Shown: positions 16,826-25,486 of the stretch, piece by piece
Layout: each line of letters starts with the position of its first letter
Numbering within the stretch: position 1 is the first letter of the stretch
Assembly (NCBI RefSeq): GCF_024539675.1
Contig: NZ_JAHHIT010000056.1
Coordinates: forward strand, 1 to 64,000
Origin: Streptomyces hilarionis
Lineage (GTDB): Bacteria > Actinomycetota > Actinomycetes > Streptomycetales > Streptomycetaceae
DNA: 64,000 nt
Direction of reading: 5' to 3'
The notes under the pieces: model-generated
The model's input: the letters and a program-made list of their open reading frames with translations, nothing else
Databases searched by the model: none
Told to the model about the DNA's origin: nothing
Translations under genes and position numbers: made by a program

Positions 16826-18010
16826 ATGCGAATCGCGATCATCGGAGCCGGGCCCGGCGGCCTCTACACGGCCGCGCTCGTCAAACGGCTGCGCCCCGGA
16901 AGCGAGATCGACGTCTGGGAGGTGAACGCCCCCGACGTGACCTTCGGGTTCGGCGTGGTCTTCTCCGAGGGGGCGCTCGGCGGCATCGAGGCGGCCGACC
17001 CCCCGCTGTTCGCCGCGCTCGGCGCCGAGTGCGCCCACTGGTCGAGGATCGACGTCCACCACCGGGGCCGCACCTCGCGCAACGGCGGTTACCGCTTCTC
17101 GGCGATCGGCCGCCGCGCCCTGCTCGCCCTGCTGCGCGCCCGGTGCGCCGACCTCGGCGTCACCGTCCGCCACGGCACCCGCGCCCCCGGCGCGGACGAG
17201 TTGGCCCGCACGTACGACCTGGTGGTGGCCGCCGACGGCGTCAACTCCGCATCCCGCGAAGCCCGTCGGGAGGAGTTCGGCACCGAGACGACCCGGCGCG
17301 GCTCGCGCTATCTGTGGCTCGGCACCGAGCGGGCCTTCACCGCCCTGACCTTCGCCGTCGCCGAGACCGACCACGGCACCCTGCACGCGCACGCCTACCC
17401 CTACGCTCCCGGCCTCAGTACCTTCATCGCCGAGGTCGACGACCGCGTGTGGGAGGCGGCCGGCTTCAGCGAGGGCGACGCCGGTGAGCCGGACGCCTCC
17501 GGCAGGAGCGACACGGACCGGCTCGCGGACCTCTTCGCCGACGTCCTGGACGGCCACGGCCTGCGCACCAACCGGTCGCGCTGGGGCCGCTTCGTCTCCG
17601 TCCGCAACCGGCGCTGGAGCCACGGCCGCGTCGCCCTCCTCGGCGACAGCGCGCACACCACCCACTTCTCCGTCGGCTCGGGCACCCGGCTCGCCATGGA
17701 AGACGCCCTCGCGCTCGCCCTGGCCCTGGACGACCATGGGTCGGTGCCGGAGGCGCTCGCCGCCTACGAGGCCGAACGCCTGCCGGAGGTCGCGGCCATG
17801 CAGCGCACCGCGCGCACCAGCCAGGAGTGGTTCGAGGAACTGGACCAGTACGCCGACCTCGAACCGGAGGCGTTCAACGCCCATCTGATCACCCGCAGCG
17901 GCCGCCTCACCCGCGACGACCTCGCGTCCTGGTCCCCGGACCGCGTCGAGCGGGTCCGGGAGCGCTTCGCGCGCGCCGACCGCGGCCCGCGCGGGGCCGC
18001 CGTGCGCTGA
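16826..18010 (+). CDS. tomO: FAD-dependent aromatic hydroxylase (TomO type)
   Basis: A 394-residue class A flavin monooxygenase. The N-terminal FAD motif is IIGAGPGGLYTAALVKRLRP, the DG motif is VVAADGVNSASR near 135, and the second FAD motif is LLGDSAHTTHFSVGSGTRLA near 276. It resembles the salicylyl-CoA 5-hydroxylase/anthraniloyl-CoA monooxygenase N-domain branch (VTFGFGVVFSEG block). In the tomaymycin pathway it is expected to add one of the ring hydroxyls to the anthranilate moiety, while TomE/TomF would add the other. The order is not shown by sequence. A GAGG ribosome site precedes the ATG. Convergent with tomN across a strong terminator, and divergent from tomP with operator site 1 upstream. 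Confidence 0.88.
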   Translation: MRIAIIGAGPGGLYTAALVKRLRPGSEIDVWEVNAPDVTFGFGVVFSEGALGGIEAADPPLFAALGAECAHWSRIDVHHRGRTSRNGGYRFSAIGRRALLALLRARCADLGVTVRHGTRAPGADELARTYDLVVAADGVNSASREARREEFGTETTRRGSRYLWLGTERAFTALTFAVAETDHGTLHAHAYPYAPGLSTFIAEVDDRVWEAAGFSEGDAGEPDASGRSDTDRLADLFADVLDGHGLRTNRSRWGRFVSVRNRRWSHGRVALLGDSAHTTHFSVGSGTRLAMEDALALALALDDHGSVPEALAAYEAERLPEVAAMQRTARTSQEWFEELDQYADLEPEAFNAHLITRSGRLTRDDLASWSPDRVERVRERFARADRGPRGAAVR

Positions 18011-18029
18011 ACCGGCGCTCCCGGCCGTG

Positions 18030-18060
18030 CGGGCCGCCCCGGTGGCTCCGGGGCGGCCCG
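18030..18060. terminator. Bidirectional terminator between tomO and tomN
   Basis: A 13-bp GC stem (18030-18042 with 18048-18060, CGGGCCGCCCCGG and its complement) closes a 5-nt loop, lying between the convergent stop codons of tomO and tomN. There is no U-tract, as is usual in Streptomyces. Confidence 0.75.
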
Positions 18061-18078
18061 CGGCGGTGACGGGGCGGG

Positions 18079-18279
18079 TCACGAGGGGGAGGCACGCCGC
18101 TCGGCCACCGACCGGCCGCCGACGAACCAGCGCTCCGGCGGCGTCTCCTCCACGATCACCCGGACGGACTCCACCGGGGTGCCGAGGGTCTCGTGCGCCG
18201 CCGCGGTGAGCGCCGCTCCGAGGGCGGCCACCTCCTGCGGCGAGCGGCCCTCCAGCAAGGTGACGCGGATGAGGGGCAT
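18079..18279 (-). CDS. tomN: 4-oxalocrotonate tautomerase homologue (TomN type)
   Basis: A 66-residue protein. After removal of Met it starts with the catalytic Pro1 (PLIRVTLLEGRSPQ), with Arg11 in LEGRS and Arg39 in SVRVIVEE, all at the canonical 4-OT positions. Position 50, Phe in classical 4-OT, is Trp here (PPERW). TomN from the tomaymycin pathway is a characterised 4-OT homologue. The expected role is tautomerisation of the cleaved L-DOPA-derived pyrroline intermediate, working with TomH, TomL and TomK. An AAGGAG ribosome site lies just upstream of the ATG. It is transcribed in the same direction as tomM but separated from it by a strong hairpin at 18312-18356. Confidence 0.9.
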   Translation of the reverse strand: MPLIRVTLLEGRSPQEVAALGAALTAAAHETLGTPVESVRVIVEETPPERWFVGGRSVAERRASPS

Positions 18280-18311
18280 CTCCGACTCCTTGGGTTCTGA
18301 CCGGGACAGCG

Positions 18312-18356
18312 CCCCGGGACACGGTCCCGACGGTGTGCCGGGGCCGTGTCCCGGGG
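18312..18356. terminator. Hairpin after tomM
   Basis: CCCCGGGACACGG (18312-18324) pairs perfectly with CCGTGTCCCGGGG (18344-18356), with a 19-nt loop. It lies just downstream of the tomM stop and upstream of tomN. It could terminate or attenuate transcription from tomM into tomN. Related gggac/gtccc strings recur to about 18400. Confidence 0.6.
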
Positions 18357-18401
18357 TCGCGCCCTCGGGCTGTCTCGTGGGCTGCGTCCTGGGACCGTGT
18401 C

Positions 18402-20705
18402 TCAGGACGAGTTGTGCTCATGGGCGGTGCGCAGGTCCGCCGCGAGGCTGCGGCCGGTGTGCGAGTCCTTCGCCCGGGCCAGCTCGGCGGGGGTGCCCTC
18501 GAACACCACCCGGCCGCCCTGGCTGCCCGCCTCCGGGCCGAGGTCCACGACCCAGTCGGCGTGCTTGACGACGTCGAGGTCGTGCTCGATCACCAGCACC
18601 GTGTTGCCGCCGTCCACGAGGCGGTCGAACAGGTCCAGCAGCCGGCGCGTGTCGCTCATGTGCAGACCGGTGGTCGGCTCGTCGAAGACGTAGACGGTGC
18701 CGGTCTCCTTCAGACGGTGCGCCAGCTTGAGTCGCTGCCGCTCGCCTCCGGAGAGCGTGGACAGGGGCTGGCCCAGGGTGAGGTAGCCCAGCCCGACCTC
18801 GGTGAGCAGGGCCAGCTTGCGGCGTACGGGCGCGTCGTCGAAGAAGTCCGACGCCTCCTCGGCGGTCATGGCCAGGACGTCGACGACCGTCCGGCCGCCC
18901 ACGGTGTGCCGCAGCGCCTCGTCGTTGAACCGGCGGCCGTCGCACGCCTCGCACACCGTGGTGACCGGGTCCATGAAGGCCAGGTCGGTCTCGATGACGC
19001 CCTTGCCGCCGCACTGCGGGCAGGCGCCCTCCGAGTTGAAGCTGAACAGTCCCGGTTTCTCGCCCGAGGCGCGCGCGAACCGCTGCCGCAGACTGTCCAT
19101 GATGTCGGTGTACGTCGCCGGGTTGGACCGCGCGGAGATCCCCACCGAGGACTGGTCGATGACGACGGCGTCGGGATGCTGGGCGGTGAACACCTTCGAC
19201 ACGAGGGTGCTCTTGCCGGAGCCGGCGACGCCGGTCACCGCGGTGAGCACCCCGGTGGGGAAGCCGACCGTGACGTCTTGCAGGTTGTGCAGCTTCGCCG
19301 CCCGCACGGTCAGTTCGCCGGTGGGGGAGCGGACCTCCTCCTTGAGCCCGGTCACGCTCCGCAGCTGCTTGCCGGTGACCGTGGCGGAGCGGCGCAGCGC
19401 CGCCGGGGTGCCCTCGAAGGTCACCTCGCCGCCGTCGCGGCCGGCCCCCGGGCCCATGTCGACCACGTGGTCGGCGATCGCGATGACGTCCCGGTCGTGC
19501 TCGACGACCAGCACGGTGTTCCCCTTGTCGCGCAGGGCGAGCAGGATGTCGTTCATCCGTCGCACGTCCCGCGGGTGCAGGCCGACGCTGGGCTCGTCGA
19601 AGATGTACGTCAGCCCGGTCAGGCTGCTGCCCAGGTGGCGCACCATCTTGAGCCGCTGGGCCTCGCCACCGGACAGGGTCCTGGTCTGCCGTCCGAGGCT
19701 CAGATAGCCGAGTCCGACCGCCTGGATGCGCTCCAGCGCGGCCCGCGCGCCCGCCACCACCGGCTTGACGGCGGGCGCGTCGATCCGGGCCAGCCGCTCG
19801 ATGAGGTCGGTGATCTCCATGGCCGAGAAGTCCGCGATGTTGTCGCCGTCGATGCGGGAGGCGAGGGCGGCCTCGTTGAGCCGCCCGCCGTGGCAGACGG
19901 GGCAGGGGCCCTGGGTCACCACCCGCTCGATCTCCGCGCGCTCCTTGGTCTTGGCGTTGTCGAGGCCGGGGGTGATGTACCGGCGGGTGAAGCGTTCGAC
20001 GACACCCTCGTACTCGTTCTTGTACACGCCGTTGCGGCCCGCCCGGTCGACGGTGAACCCCTTTCCGTGCAGCAGCAGTTCGCGGTCCTCGGCGGAGAAG
20101 TCGCGTAACCGCTGGTCGGGGTCGAAGAGCCCGGACTCGCCGTACAGCTGCCACTGGAAGGTGCCGACCGCGAAGGACGGGAAGCGGATGGCCCCCTCGT
20201 TGAGGCTCTTGTCCTCGTCGAGCAGCTTGTCGAGCTCCAGGCGGACCGTCGTGCCGAGGCCCTGGCACTCCTCGCACATGCCGCGCGGGTCGTTCGGCGA
20301 GTACATGTGGGAGGGGCCCGCGCTGGGCGTGCCCGCACGGGAGAACAGCACCCGCAGCATGGGCAGGATCTCGGTCATCGTGCCGACCGTGGAGCGGGCG
20401 TTGCCGCCGACCTGCCGCTGGTCGACGACGATCGCCGTGGAGAGGTTCTCCATCACCCCCGCGTCGGGCCGTTCGTACTTGGGCATCCGGTGGCGGACGA
20501 AGGCCGGCAGGGTCTCGTTGAGCTGGCGCTGCGACTCGATCGCCAGCGTGTCGAAGACCACCGAGGACTTCCCCGACCCGGAGACCCCGGTGAAGACGGT
20601 CAGCTTCCCCTTGGGGATGCGCAGGTCGACGCCCTTGAGATTGTTCTGCCGGGCCTCGCCCAGCACGATGAAGTCCCCACGGTGGTTCTTCCGGTGAGCG
20701 GCCAT
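18402..20705 (-). CDS. tomM: UvrA-like ABC ATPase, self-resistance protein (TomM type)
   Basis: A 767-residue soluble tandem ATPase, clearly shorter than UvrA (about 950). The first ATPase has Walker A GVSGSGKSS (residues 40-48), signature TLSGGEAQRLK and Walker B YIFDEP. The second has GVAGSGKST, TLSGGERQRLK and YVFDEP. Four zinc-type pairs are present (CEECQG, CPVCHG, CPQCGG, CEACDG). The UvrB-binding/signature insertion of true UvrA is missing, as in the DrrC class of drug-resistance proteins. Pyrrolobenzodiazepines bind covalently to guanine N2 in the minor groove, so a protein that recognises or displaces such adducts is the expected resistance mechanism. It has its own promoter with operator site 2 between it and tomL. 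Confidence 0.92.
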   Translation of the reverse strand: MAAHRKNHRGDFIVLGEARQNNLKGVDLRIPKGKLTVFTGVSGSGKSSVVFDTLAIESQRQLNETLPAFVRHRMPKYERPDAGVMENLSTAIVVDQRQVGGNARSTVGTMTEILPMLRVLFSRAGTPSAGPSHMYSPNDPRGMCEECQGLGTTVRLELDKLLDEDKSLNEGAIRFPSFAVGTFQWQLYGESGLFDPDQRLRDFSAEDRELLLHGKGFTVDRAGRNGVYKNEYEGVVERFTRRYITPGLDNAKTKERAEIERVVTQGPCPVCHGGRLNEAALASRIDGDNIADFSAMEITDLIERLARIDAPAVKPVVAGARAALERIQAVGLGYLSLGRQTRTLSGGEAQRLKMVRHLGSSLTGLTYIFDEPSVGLHPRDVRRMNDILLALRDKGNTVLVVEHDRDVIAIADHVVDMGPGAGRDGGEVTFEGTPAALRRSATVTGKQLRSVTGLKEEVRSPTGELTVRAAKLHNLQDVTVGFPTGVLTAVTGVAGSGKSTLVSKVFTAQHPDAVVIDQSSVGISARSNPATYTDIMDSLRQRFARASGEKPGLFSFNSEGACPQCGGKGVIETDLAFMDPVTTVCEACDGRRFNDEALRHTVGGRTVVDVLAMTAEEASDFFDDAPVRRKLALLTEVGLGYLTLGQPLSTLSGGERQRLKLAHRLKETGTVYVFDEPTTGLHMSDTRRLLDLFDRLVDGGNTVLVIEHDLDVVKHADWVVDLGPEAGSQGGRVVFEGTPAELARAKDSHTGRSLAADLRTAHEHNSS

Positions 20706-20730
20706 GTCAGCACCTTCCGCGCTAGGAGGG

Positions 20731-20750
20731 TGGTTTCCTGGAGGAAACCA
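20731..20750. promoter_or_regulatory. Cluster operator site 2 (tomM promoter), perfect palindrome
   Basis: TGGTTTCC (20731-20738), spacer TGGA, GGAAACCA (20743-20750): a perfect 8-bp-arm palindrome in the 62-bp gap between the tomL stop and the tomM start, 26 nt upstream of the tomM ATG. This is the most symmetrical of the four related sites and points to specific control of the resistance gene. Confidence 0.7.
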
Positions 20751-20767
20751 TATCCTGTCCTCCTCTC

Positions 20768-22561
20768 CTACCCCGCGACCGCGTACGCCTGCTCGCCGCG
20801 TGGACTCGCCGCGCCGAGAACCAGCCCGTCGGCGGTCAGCCCGGTGGCGCACACCTTGCTGAGCGAGTAGTCGGGCGCCAGGTCCACCTGGTGCCCGCGC
20901 CGCCGGAGCGCCTCGACCTCCGCCGCGGGCCAGCCGCCCTCCAGGACGACGGTGCCCGGCCGGAACCGGCGCGGGGCGAAGGAGGTGGGCACGTGGTCGG
21001 TGTGGAAGGTGCGCGCCTCGATCGCCGCCTGCGGGCCCTTCCCGTGCTCGGTGTGGTGCAGGAAGAAGCTGAGCGTCCACTGGTCCTGCTGGTCGCCGCC
21101 CGGCGTCCCGAACGCCAGGTACGGCCGGCCGTCCCGCAGGACCAAGGTCGGGCTCAGCGTGGTCCGCGGACGCTTGCCGGGCGCCACCGTGTTGGGGTGG
21201 CCGGGGGTGAGGGTCGCCATCTGTCCCCGGGTACCCAGCGGGAAGCCCAGCCCCGGCACCACCGGGGAACTCTTCAGCCAGCCGCCGCTGGGCGTCGCCA
21301 CCACCATGTTGCCCGCCGCGTCGGTGACGCTGACGCAGCAGGTGTCGCCGGTCGCCGCGGTCAGCTTCATGATCGCCGGGATGCCCTGCTCCAGCTCGCC
21401 CAGCCAGGCCGGGTCGGCGGGCGCGACGCTCTCGTCGTGCAGCGGCGGCAGCAGCGGCTCGCGCCCGCCGGGCCGCCCGGGCCGCAGCTCGTAGGAGGCT
21501 TCCGCGCCGAGCAGCGCCCGCCGCGTGGCGGTGTAGGCCGGGTCCAGCAGGGCGGCGACGGGGACGTCCGCGTGGTCCGGGTCGCCGTACCAGGCCTCCC
21601 GGTCGGCGAAGGCGAGCTTGGCGGCCTCGACCACCGTGTGGACGTACTCCGAGCTCTCCGGGCCGGTCGCGGCGAGGTCGGCGTCGGCCAGCAGGGCGAG
21701 CTGCTGGAGGAAGACGGGACCCTGCGACCAGGGGCCCGCCTTGTGCACGGTGAGGTCCCGGTGGTCGAGGCTCAGAGGACGCTCCACACGCGGTCGCCAC
21801 GCCGCCAGGTCCGCGCCGGTGAGCAGGCCGCTGTTGCGGCGGCCGGTGGAGTCCATCTCCTCGGCCTTGGCGAGATAGGTGTCGACGGCCTCCGCGACGA
21901 AGCCGGTGTAGAACGCCTCCGTCGCCGCGTCGATCTGTCCCTCGCGGTCCCGGCCGGACGCCCTCGCCTCGGCGACCAGCCGCCGGTAGGTGCGCGCCAG
22001 CGCCGGGTTGGTGACCCGCTCCCCGGCGCGCGGGGCGACCCCGTTGCGCAGGTAGGTGCGGCCCGACTCCGTCCAGGTGTCGCGGAACAGCTCCGTGAGC
22101 GCGCCGATCATGGCGGCGCACTTGGGCAGCACCGGGTAGCCGTGCTCGGCGTAGCCGATGGCCGGTTCCAGCACGTCCTCCAGGGGCAGCGTGCCGTACT
22201 CCTTGAGCAGGCGGAGCCAGGCGCCGAAGGCGCCGGGGACGACGGCGGGCAGCAGTCCGGAACCGGGGACGACGGCCAGGCCCCGCTCGGTGAAGGCCTC
22301 CGGCGTCGCCGCGGCCGGCATCGGGCCCTGCCCGCAGACGACGTCGACCGAGCCGGTCCCCGAGCGGTGGGCGAGGATCGGGACGTCACCGCCCGGCCCG
22401 TTGAGATGCGGTTCCACCACCTGGATGACGAAGGCGGCGGCGGTCGCGGCGTCGAAGGCGTTGCCGCCGCGGTCCAGCATGGACATGCCCGTCTGGGAGG
22501 CCAGCCAGTGGGTGGAGGCGACGGCACCGCGGGTGCCGTGCAGTTCCGGTCGGAAGAGCAC
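20768..22561 (-). CDS. tomL: Gamma-glutamyltransferase-like enzyme (TomL type)
   Basis: A 597-residue N-terminal-nucleophile hydrolase of the GGT family. The N-terminal part has STHWLASQTGMSMLDRGGNA and EPHLNGPGGD. The autoprocessing/nucleophile Thr is in TGDTCCVSVTDAAGNMV, followed by GGWLKSSPVVPGLGF and RPRTTLSPTLVL typical of the small subunit. In lincomycin, hormaomycin and pyrrolobenzodiazepine pathways the GGT homologue (LmbA, TomL) acts on the L-DOPA cleavage product by breaking a C-C bond instead of transferring glutamyl. No export signal is visible, in line with an intracellular biosynthetic role. The GTG at 22561 is the start. It lies 52 bp after tomK and is probably co-transcribed with tomH-tomK. 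Confidence 0.9.
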   Translation of the reverse strand: MLFRPELHGTRGAVASTHWLASQTGMSMLDRGGNAFDAATAAAFVIQVVEPHLNGPGGDVPILAHRSGTGSVDVVCGQGPMPAAATPEAFTERGLAVVPGSGLLPAVVPGAFGAWLRLLKEYGTLPLEDVLEPAIGYAEHGYPVLPKCAAMIGALTELFRDTWTESGRTYLRNGVAPRAGERVTNPALARTYRRLVAEARASGRDREGQIDAATEAFYTGFVAEAVDTYLAKAEEMDSTGRRNSGLLTGADLAAWRPRVERPLSLDHRDLTVHKAGPWSQGPVFLQQLALLADADLAATGPESSEYVHTVVEAAKLAFADREAWYGDPDHADVPVAALLDPAYTATRRALLGAEASYELRPGRPGGREPLLPPLHDESVAPADPAWLGELEQGIPAIMKLTAATGDTCCVSVTDAAGNMVVATPSGGWLKSSPVVPGLGFPLGTRGQMATLTPGHPNTVAPGKRPRTTLSPTLVLRDGRPYLAFGTPGGDQQDQWTLSFFLHHTEHGKGPQAAIEARTFHTDHVPTSFAPRRFRPGTVVLEGGWPAAEVEALRRRGHQVDLAPDYSLSKVCATGLTADGLVLGAASPRGEQAYAVAG

Positions 22562-22613
22562 CTGGGAGGATCCTTTCTGGTCGTACGGTCGGACCGCGGG
22601 GCGGAGCGGGGGG

Positions 22614-23477
22614 TCAGGGGCGTCCGGGGGGTGTCATCCGGCCGGAGGCGGTGACGGTGACCCGGCCGTGGACCGTGGCGGCGGTGGCCCGGCCCCCGGT
22701 GAGGTCGACGGTGCAGGAGAGGGTGGCCGGACGGCCGAGGCCCTCGCCCTGACGGACCTGGTAGGTGTGGCGGCCGTCGACGCCGGGGAGCGCCTTCTCC
22801 TCGGCGAGCCAGGCGCCGAGCCCCAGCGCGGCGGAGGCGCAGGCCGGGTCCTCGGGCATGCCGTAACCGGGCGCGAACACACGGACGCGGGCGGTGCGGC
22901 CGGCCGGGTCCCAGGCGACGAGCACCGCGTCCGGGCAGTCCGCCCAGACCGGGTCGGCCAGGTCGGCCGCGGCGCGCGCGAGGGCCTTCGCGCCCACCGG
23001 CAGGACGTGGAACGCCGGTCCGAAGCCGGTCAGACGCGGAGTGCCCGTCAGATCGGTGTCCGTCAGGCCGCACGCCGTGAGCAGCGGGCCGGGGTCCCAC
23101 TCGGGCCGCAGCAGCGGCTCGCCCGCGACGGACAGGGTGGAGCCGTCGGCCCCGGCGGTCACGGCGAGCTGCCTGCCGCCGCACTCCTGCACCGCCTTCC
23201 CGGCCGCGAGCCGCCCGGCGCGCACGAGCGCGCTCGCGGTGCCCACCGCGCTGTGCCCGCCGTACGGCGACTCCCCGTCCGGGGTCATCACCCGCACTCC
23301 GTACGTCGACCCCGGCAGGGCCGGCGGCACCACGAACGCCGTCTCCGTCAGGGCGGTCTCGCGCGCGACGGCCAGCATGTCCGCCGTGGAGAGCGCCGCC
23401 GCGTCGGGGACGACGCCGAGGGCGCAGCCGCCGTACGGGGTGTCCGTGAACATGTCGACGATCTCGTACGCGATCAA
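22614..23477 (-). CDS. tomK: PhzF-family isomerase (TomK type)
   Basis: A 287-residue PhzF-like diaminopimelate-epimerase-fold protein. Characteristic blocks are VDMFTDTPYGGCALGVVPDA at the start, ARETALTETAFVVPP (with the catalytic Glu of the PhzF family), SPYGGHSAVGTASALVRAG, and FAPGYGMPEDPACASAALGL. The TTG at 23477-23475 overlaps the tomJ TGA stop (23476-23474) and has a GGAGAG ribosome site, giving strict translational coupling. LmbX/TomK-type enzymes isomerise the double-bond system of the 4-alkyl-proline precursor. A 93-nt segment of this gene (22886-22978) is duplicated at 41205-41297, just outside the right cluster edge. Confidence 0.9.
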   Translation of the reverse strand: MIAYEIVDMFTDTPYGGCALGVVPDAAALSTADMLAVARETALTETAFVVPPALPGSTYGVRVMTPDGESPYGGHSAVGTASALVRAGRLAAGKAVQECGGRQLAVTAGADGSTLSVAGEPLLRPEWDPGPLLTACGLTDTDLTGTPRLTGFGPAFHVLPVGAKALARAAADLADPVWADCPDAVLVAWDPAGRTARVRVFAPGYGMPEDPACASAALGLGAWLAEEKALPGVDGRHTYQVRQGEGLGRPATLSCTVDLTGGRATAATVHGRVTVTASGRMTPPGRP

Positions 23478-24433
23478 CGTCGCTCTCCTTCGCCACTGGG
23501 GGCGCCGCCCGGCCGGGGTGACACGGGCCCGGTCCGCGCAGCCGCCTCCCGTCCGGGGAGCAGCACCTCCTGCGCGACGGCCTCCAGCACACGCGGGTCG
23601 CCCTCGTACGGGAACGACGCGCGCGGCCAGTGCACGACCAGGTCGGTGACGCCCAGCTCGCCGAAGCGGCCCACCGCGTCCCGGTACGACTCGACGGATT
23701 CGAGCACCCCGCCGACCAGGGCGCCGGTCAGCAGCAGCCGGTCCAGCGTGGCCGGGTCGCGGCCGGTCGCCTCGCACGCGGCGTCGAGCTCGTCCAGTTG
23801 CCGGGCGATGTCGGGCAGCGCCTTCTCGTAGGGCAGGGCGTCGAAGCGGCCGGGCGGACCGGCCGTCACCCAGGTGTCCGCCCGCCGCGCCGCGAGCCGC
23901 ATCCCGCGCGGCCCGGTCGCGGCGACGGCGAACGGCACGCGGGGCCGTGTCAGGCAGCCGGGGTTCACCGGCACGTCGTCGAAGGCGTAGTGCTCGCCCG
24001 CGTACGAGGCGCTCCGCTCGGTGAGCAGGAGGTCCAGCGCCTCGACGAACTCGGCGAACCGGTCGGCGCGCTCGCGCGGGGTCCGCTCGGTGGGGTCCAC
24101 CACCCGGTCGTCCAGGCCGCCCGCCCCCGCGCCCAGTCCGCAGACGAAGCGGCCTCCGGCGACGTCCTCCAGCGACATCACCTCCTTGGCCAGCGTCACC
24201 GGGTGGCGGTAGGTGGGCGTGGCGACCATCGTGCCCAGCGTGATCCGCGAGGTGACGGCCGCGGCGGCGGCGAGGGTGGGGACACAGGCGAACCAGGGCT
24301 CGTCCCGCAGCCACCGCCACATCAGTTGGTCGTAGGTCCAGGCGTGGTCGAAGCCCAGGCGCTCGGCCAGGACCCACTGCTCGCGCGCCCGCGACCAGCG
24401 CCGCTCGGGGAGGATCACCACTCCGTGCCGCAC
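23474..24433 (-). CDS. tomJ: F420-dependent reductase, luciferase-like fold (TomJ type)
   Basis: A 319-residue LLM-class oxidoreductase. Family blocks include RHGVVILPERRW at the start, LAERLGFDHAWTYDQLMW, ITLGTMVATPTYRHPVTLAK, VAGGRFVCGLGAGAGGLDDR and VPFAVAATGPRGMRLAARRA. LmbY, Apd7 and TomJ are known F420H2-dependent reductases that set the saturation state of the 4-alkyl-L-proline unit in lincomycin and pyrrolobenzodiazepines. The GTG at 24433 has a strong AAGGAGG site. Its stop overlaps the tomK start. Cofactor assignment is by family, not seen in sequence. Confidence 0.88.
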   Translation of the reverse strand: MRHGVVILPERRWSRAREQWVLAERLGFDHAWTYDQLMWRWLRDEPWFACVPTLAAAAAVTSRITLGTMVATPTYRHPVTLAKEVMSLEDVAGGRFVCGLGAGAGGLDDRVVDPTERTPRERADRFAEFVEALDLLLTERSASYAGEHYAFDDVPVNPGCLTRPRVPFAVAATGPRGMRLAARRADTWVTAGPPGRFDALPYEKALPDIARQLDELDAACEATGRDPATLDRLLLTGALVGGVLESVESYRDAVGRFGELGVTDLVVHWPRASFPYEGDPRVLEAVAQEVLLPGREAAARTGPVSPRPGGAPSGEGERR

Positions 24434-24529
24434 GCGTACTCCTCCTTCGTCGTACCGGATGCCGGCGTGCTCCGTCGTGCTCCGTCGTGCCGGACGTCGT
24501 CCGGCCTCGTCGTGCCGGACGGTGTCGCG

Positions 24530-25486
24530 TCAGGGGGCGCTGTGGTGCAGCACCCGCGGCCTGAGCTGCCCGGCGGCGGCGTCGATCCGGCCCAGGACCG
24601 ACGCGAAGCCCTCCTCGTAGCCCTGGCGTACCTCGTCGCCGCGCAGTTCCTCGGGGAAGGCGGCGTCCTCCTGCGGACTGAGGCCGGGATAGAGGCCGTT
24701 GGTCGCCACGTCCTGCGTGATGGCCCGAAGCCGGCTTCGCAACTGGCCGACCAGCTCCGTCGCGTCGACCGGGGCCCGCAGGGTCAGGAAGTAGTGGTCG
24801 TAGATGAGCGCCTGGGTCTCGGGGCGGGTCGGTGCGACCTCCGCGGCCGACTCCTGGAGCAGCGAACGGCCGCCCGGCACCAGCTTGGCCGCCACCCCCG
24901 CGTGCACCCTGTGGTACATCTGCACCGCCTTCTTCAGCCGCTCGGCCTCCGGCGTCCCCTCCCACTCGGTCTTCTTGCCCCGCAGCAGCGAGCGCACGGG
25001 CACGAAGTCCGGGGCCCAGGTGCCGCTGAAGCTGCGGTGCTGGAGGTACATGCTCGGCCGGATCACCGTGCCGTAGACGTCGGTGGGGCAGGAACTGGTG
25101 TACAGCAGCATCGCGGTGTAGGCGTCGGTGAGGTCCGTCATCGCCCGAAGGGACGGCGCGGGGTCGGAACGGGAGCGGGCCTGGTGCAGGGCGTGCGCGG
25201 TCAACTGCCATATGGCGAAAGTGGCTTGGTGTCCCGTGATCCAGCGGAACCAGAACAGCTGGTGGGAGATCTCCTCGGCGGCGAGCGCCGGCCCCGTGCG
25301 CGGGCACGGTGCGGCGCTCCGCACGCGGGAGGTGTCGGCGGGCAGCACGTCCGAGATCGCGGTCTCCGTTCCCGGCGTCGGCGGCTCGGGCAGCGTCAGC
25401 GGTTCCAGGCCGTAGGGGAAGTCCCCGAAGTCCCAGCCGTCGGGCACCGGCAGTTCGGTCACGGTGCGGGGGGCGCGCATGCTCAT
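24530..25486 (-). CDS. tomI: Haem-dependent L-tyrosine 3-hydroxylase (LmbB2/TomI type)
   Basis: A 318-residue protein resembling the LmbB2-type tyrosine hydroxylases, members of the histidine-ligated haem-dependent aromatic oxygenase group related to tryptophan 2,3-dioxygenase. Visible blocks are ISHQLFWFRWITGHQATFAI, containing candidate haem-pocket His residues, then AYTAMLLYTSSCPTDVYGTV and MYLQHRSFSGTWAPDFVPV. It converts L-tyrosine to L-DOPA in the cytoplasm, the first step of the proline-like half of the antibiotic. Its ATG overlaps the tomH stop (ATGA), so TomI and TomH are made together. Assignment rests strongly on gene context and moderately on sequence. Confidence 0.82.
   Translation of the reverse strand: MSMRAPRTVTELPVPDGWDFGDFPYGLEPLTLPEPPTPGTETAISDVLPADTSRVRSAAPCPRTGPALAAEEISHQLFWFRWITGHQATFAIWQLTAHALHQARSRSDPAPSLRAMTDLTDAYTAMLLYTSSCPTDVYGTVIRPSMYLQHRSFSGTWAPDFVPVRSLLRGKKTEWEGTPEAERLKKAVQMYHRVHAGVAAKLVPGGRSLLQESAAEVAPTRPETQALIYDHYFLTLRAPVDATELVGQLRSRLRAITQDVATNGLYPGLSPQEDAAFPEELRGDEVRQGYEEGFASVLGRIDAAAGQLRPRVLHHSAP

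Noticed and set aside
18402..22121. One continuous minus-strand frame joining the tomM ATPase to the DNA of tomL (over 1200 codons).
   Set aside because: The upstream part is out of frame with the real GGT-like protein, and UvrA homology starts exactly at the ATG 20705. The frame is open only because stop codons are rare at this GC content.
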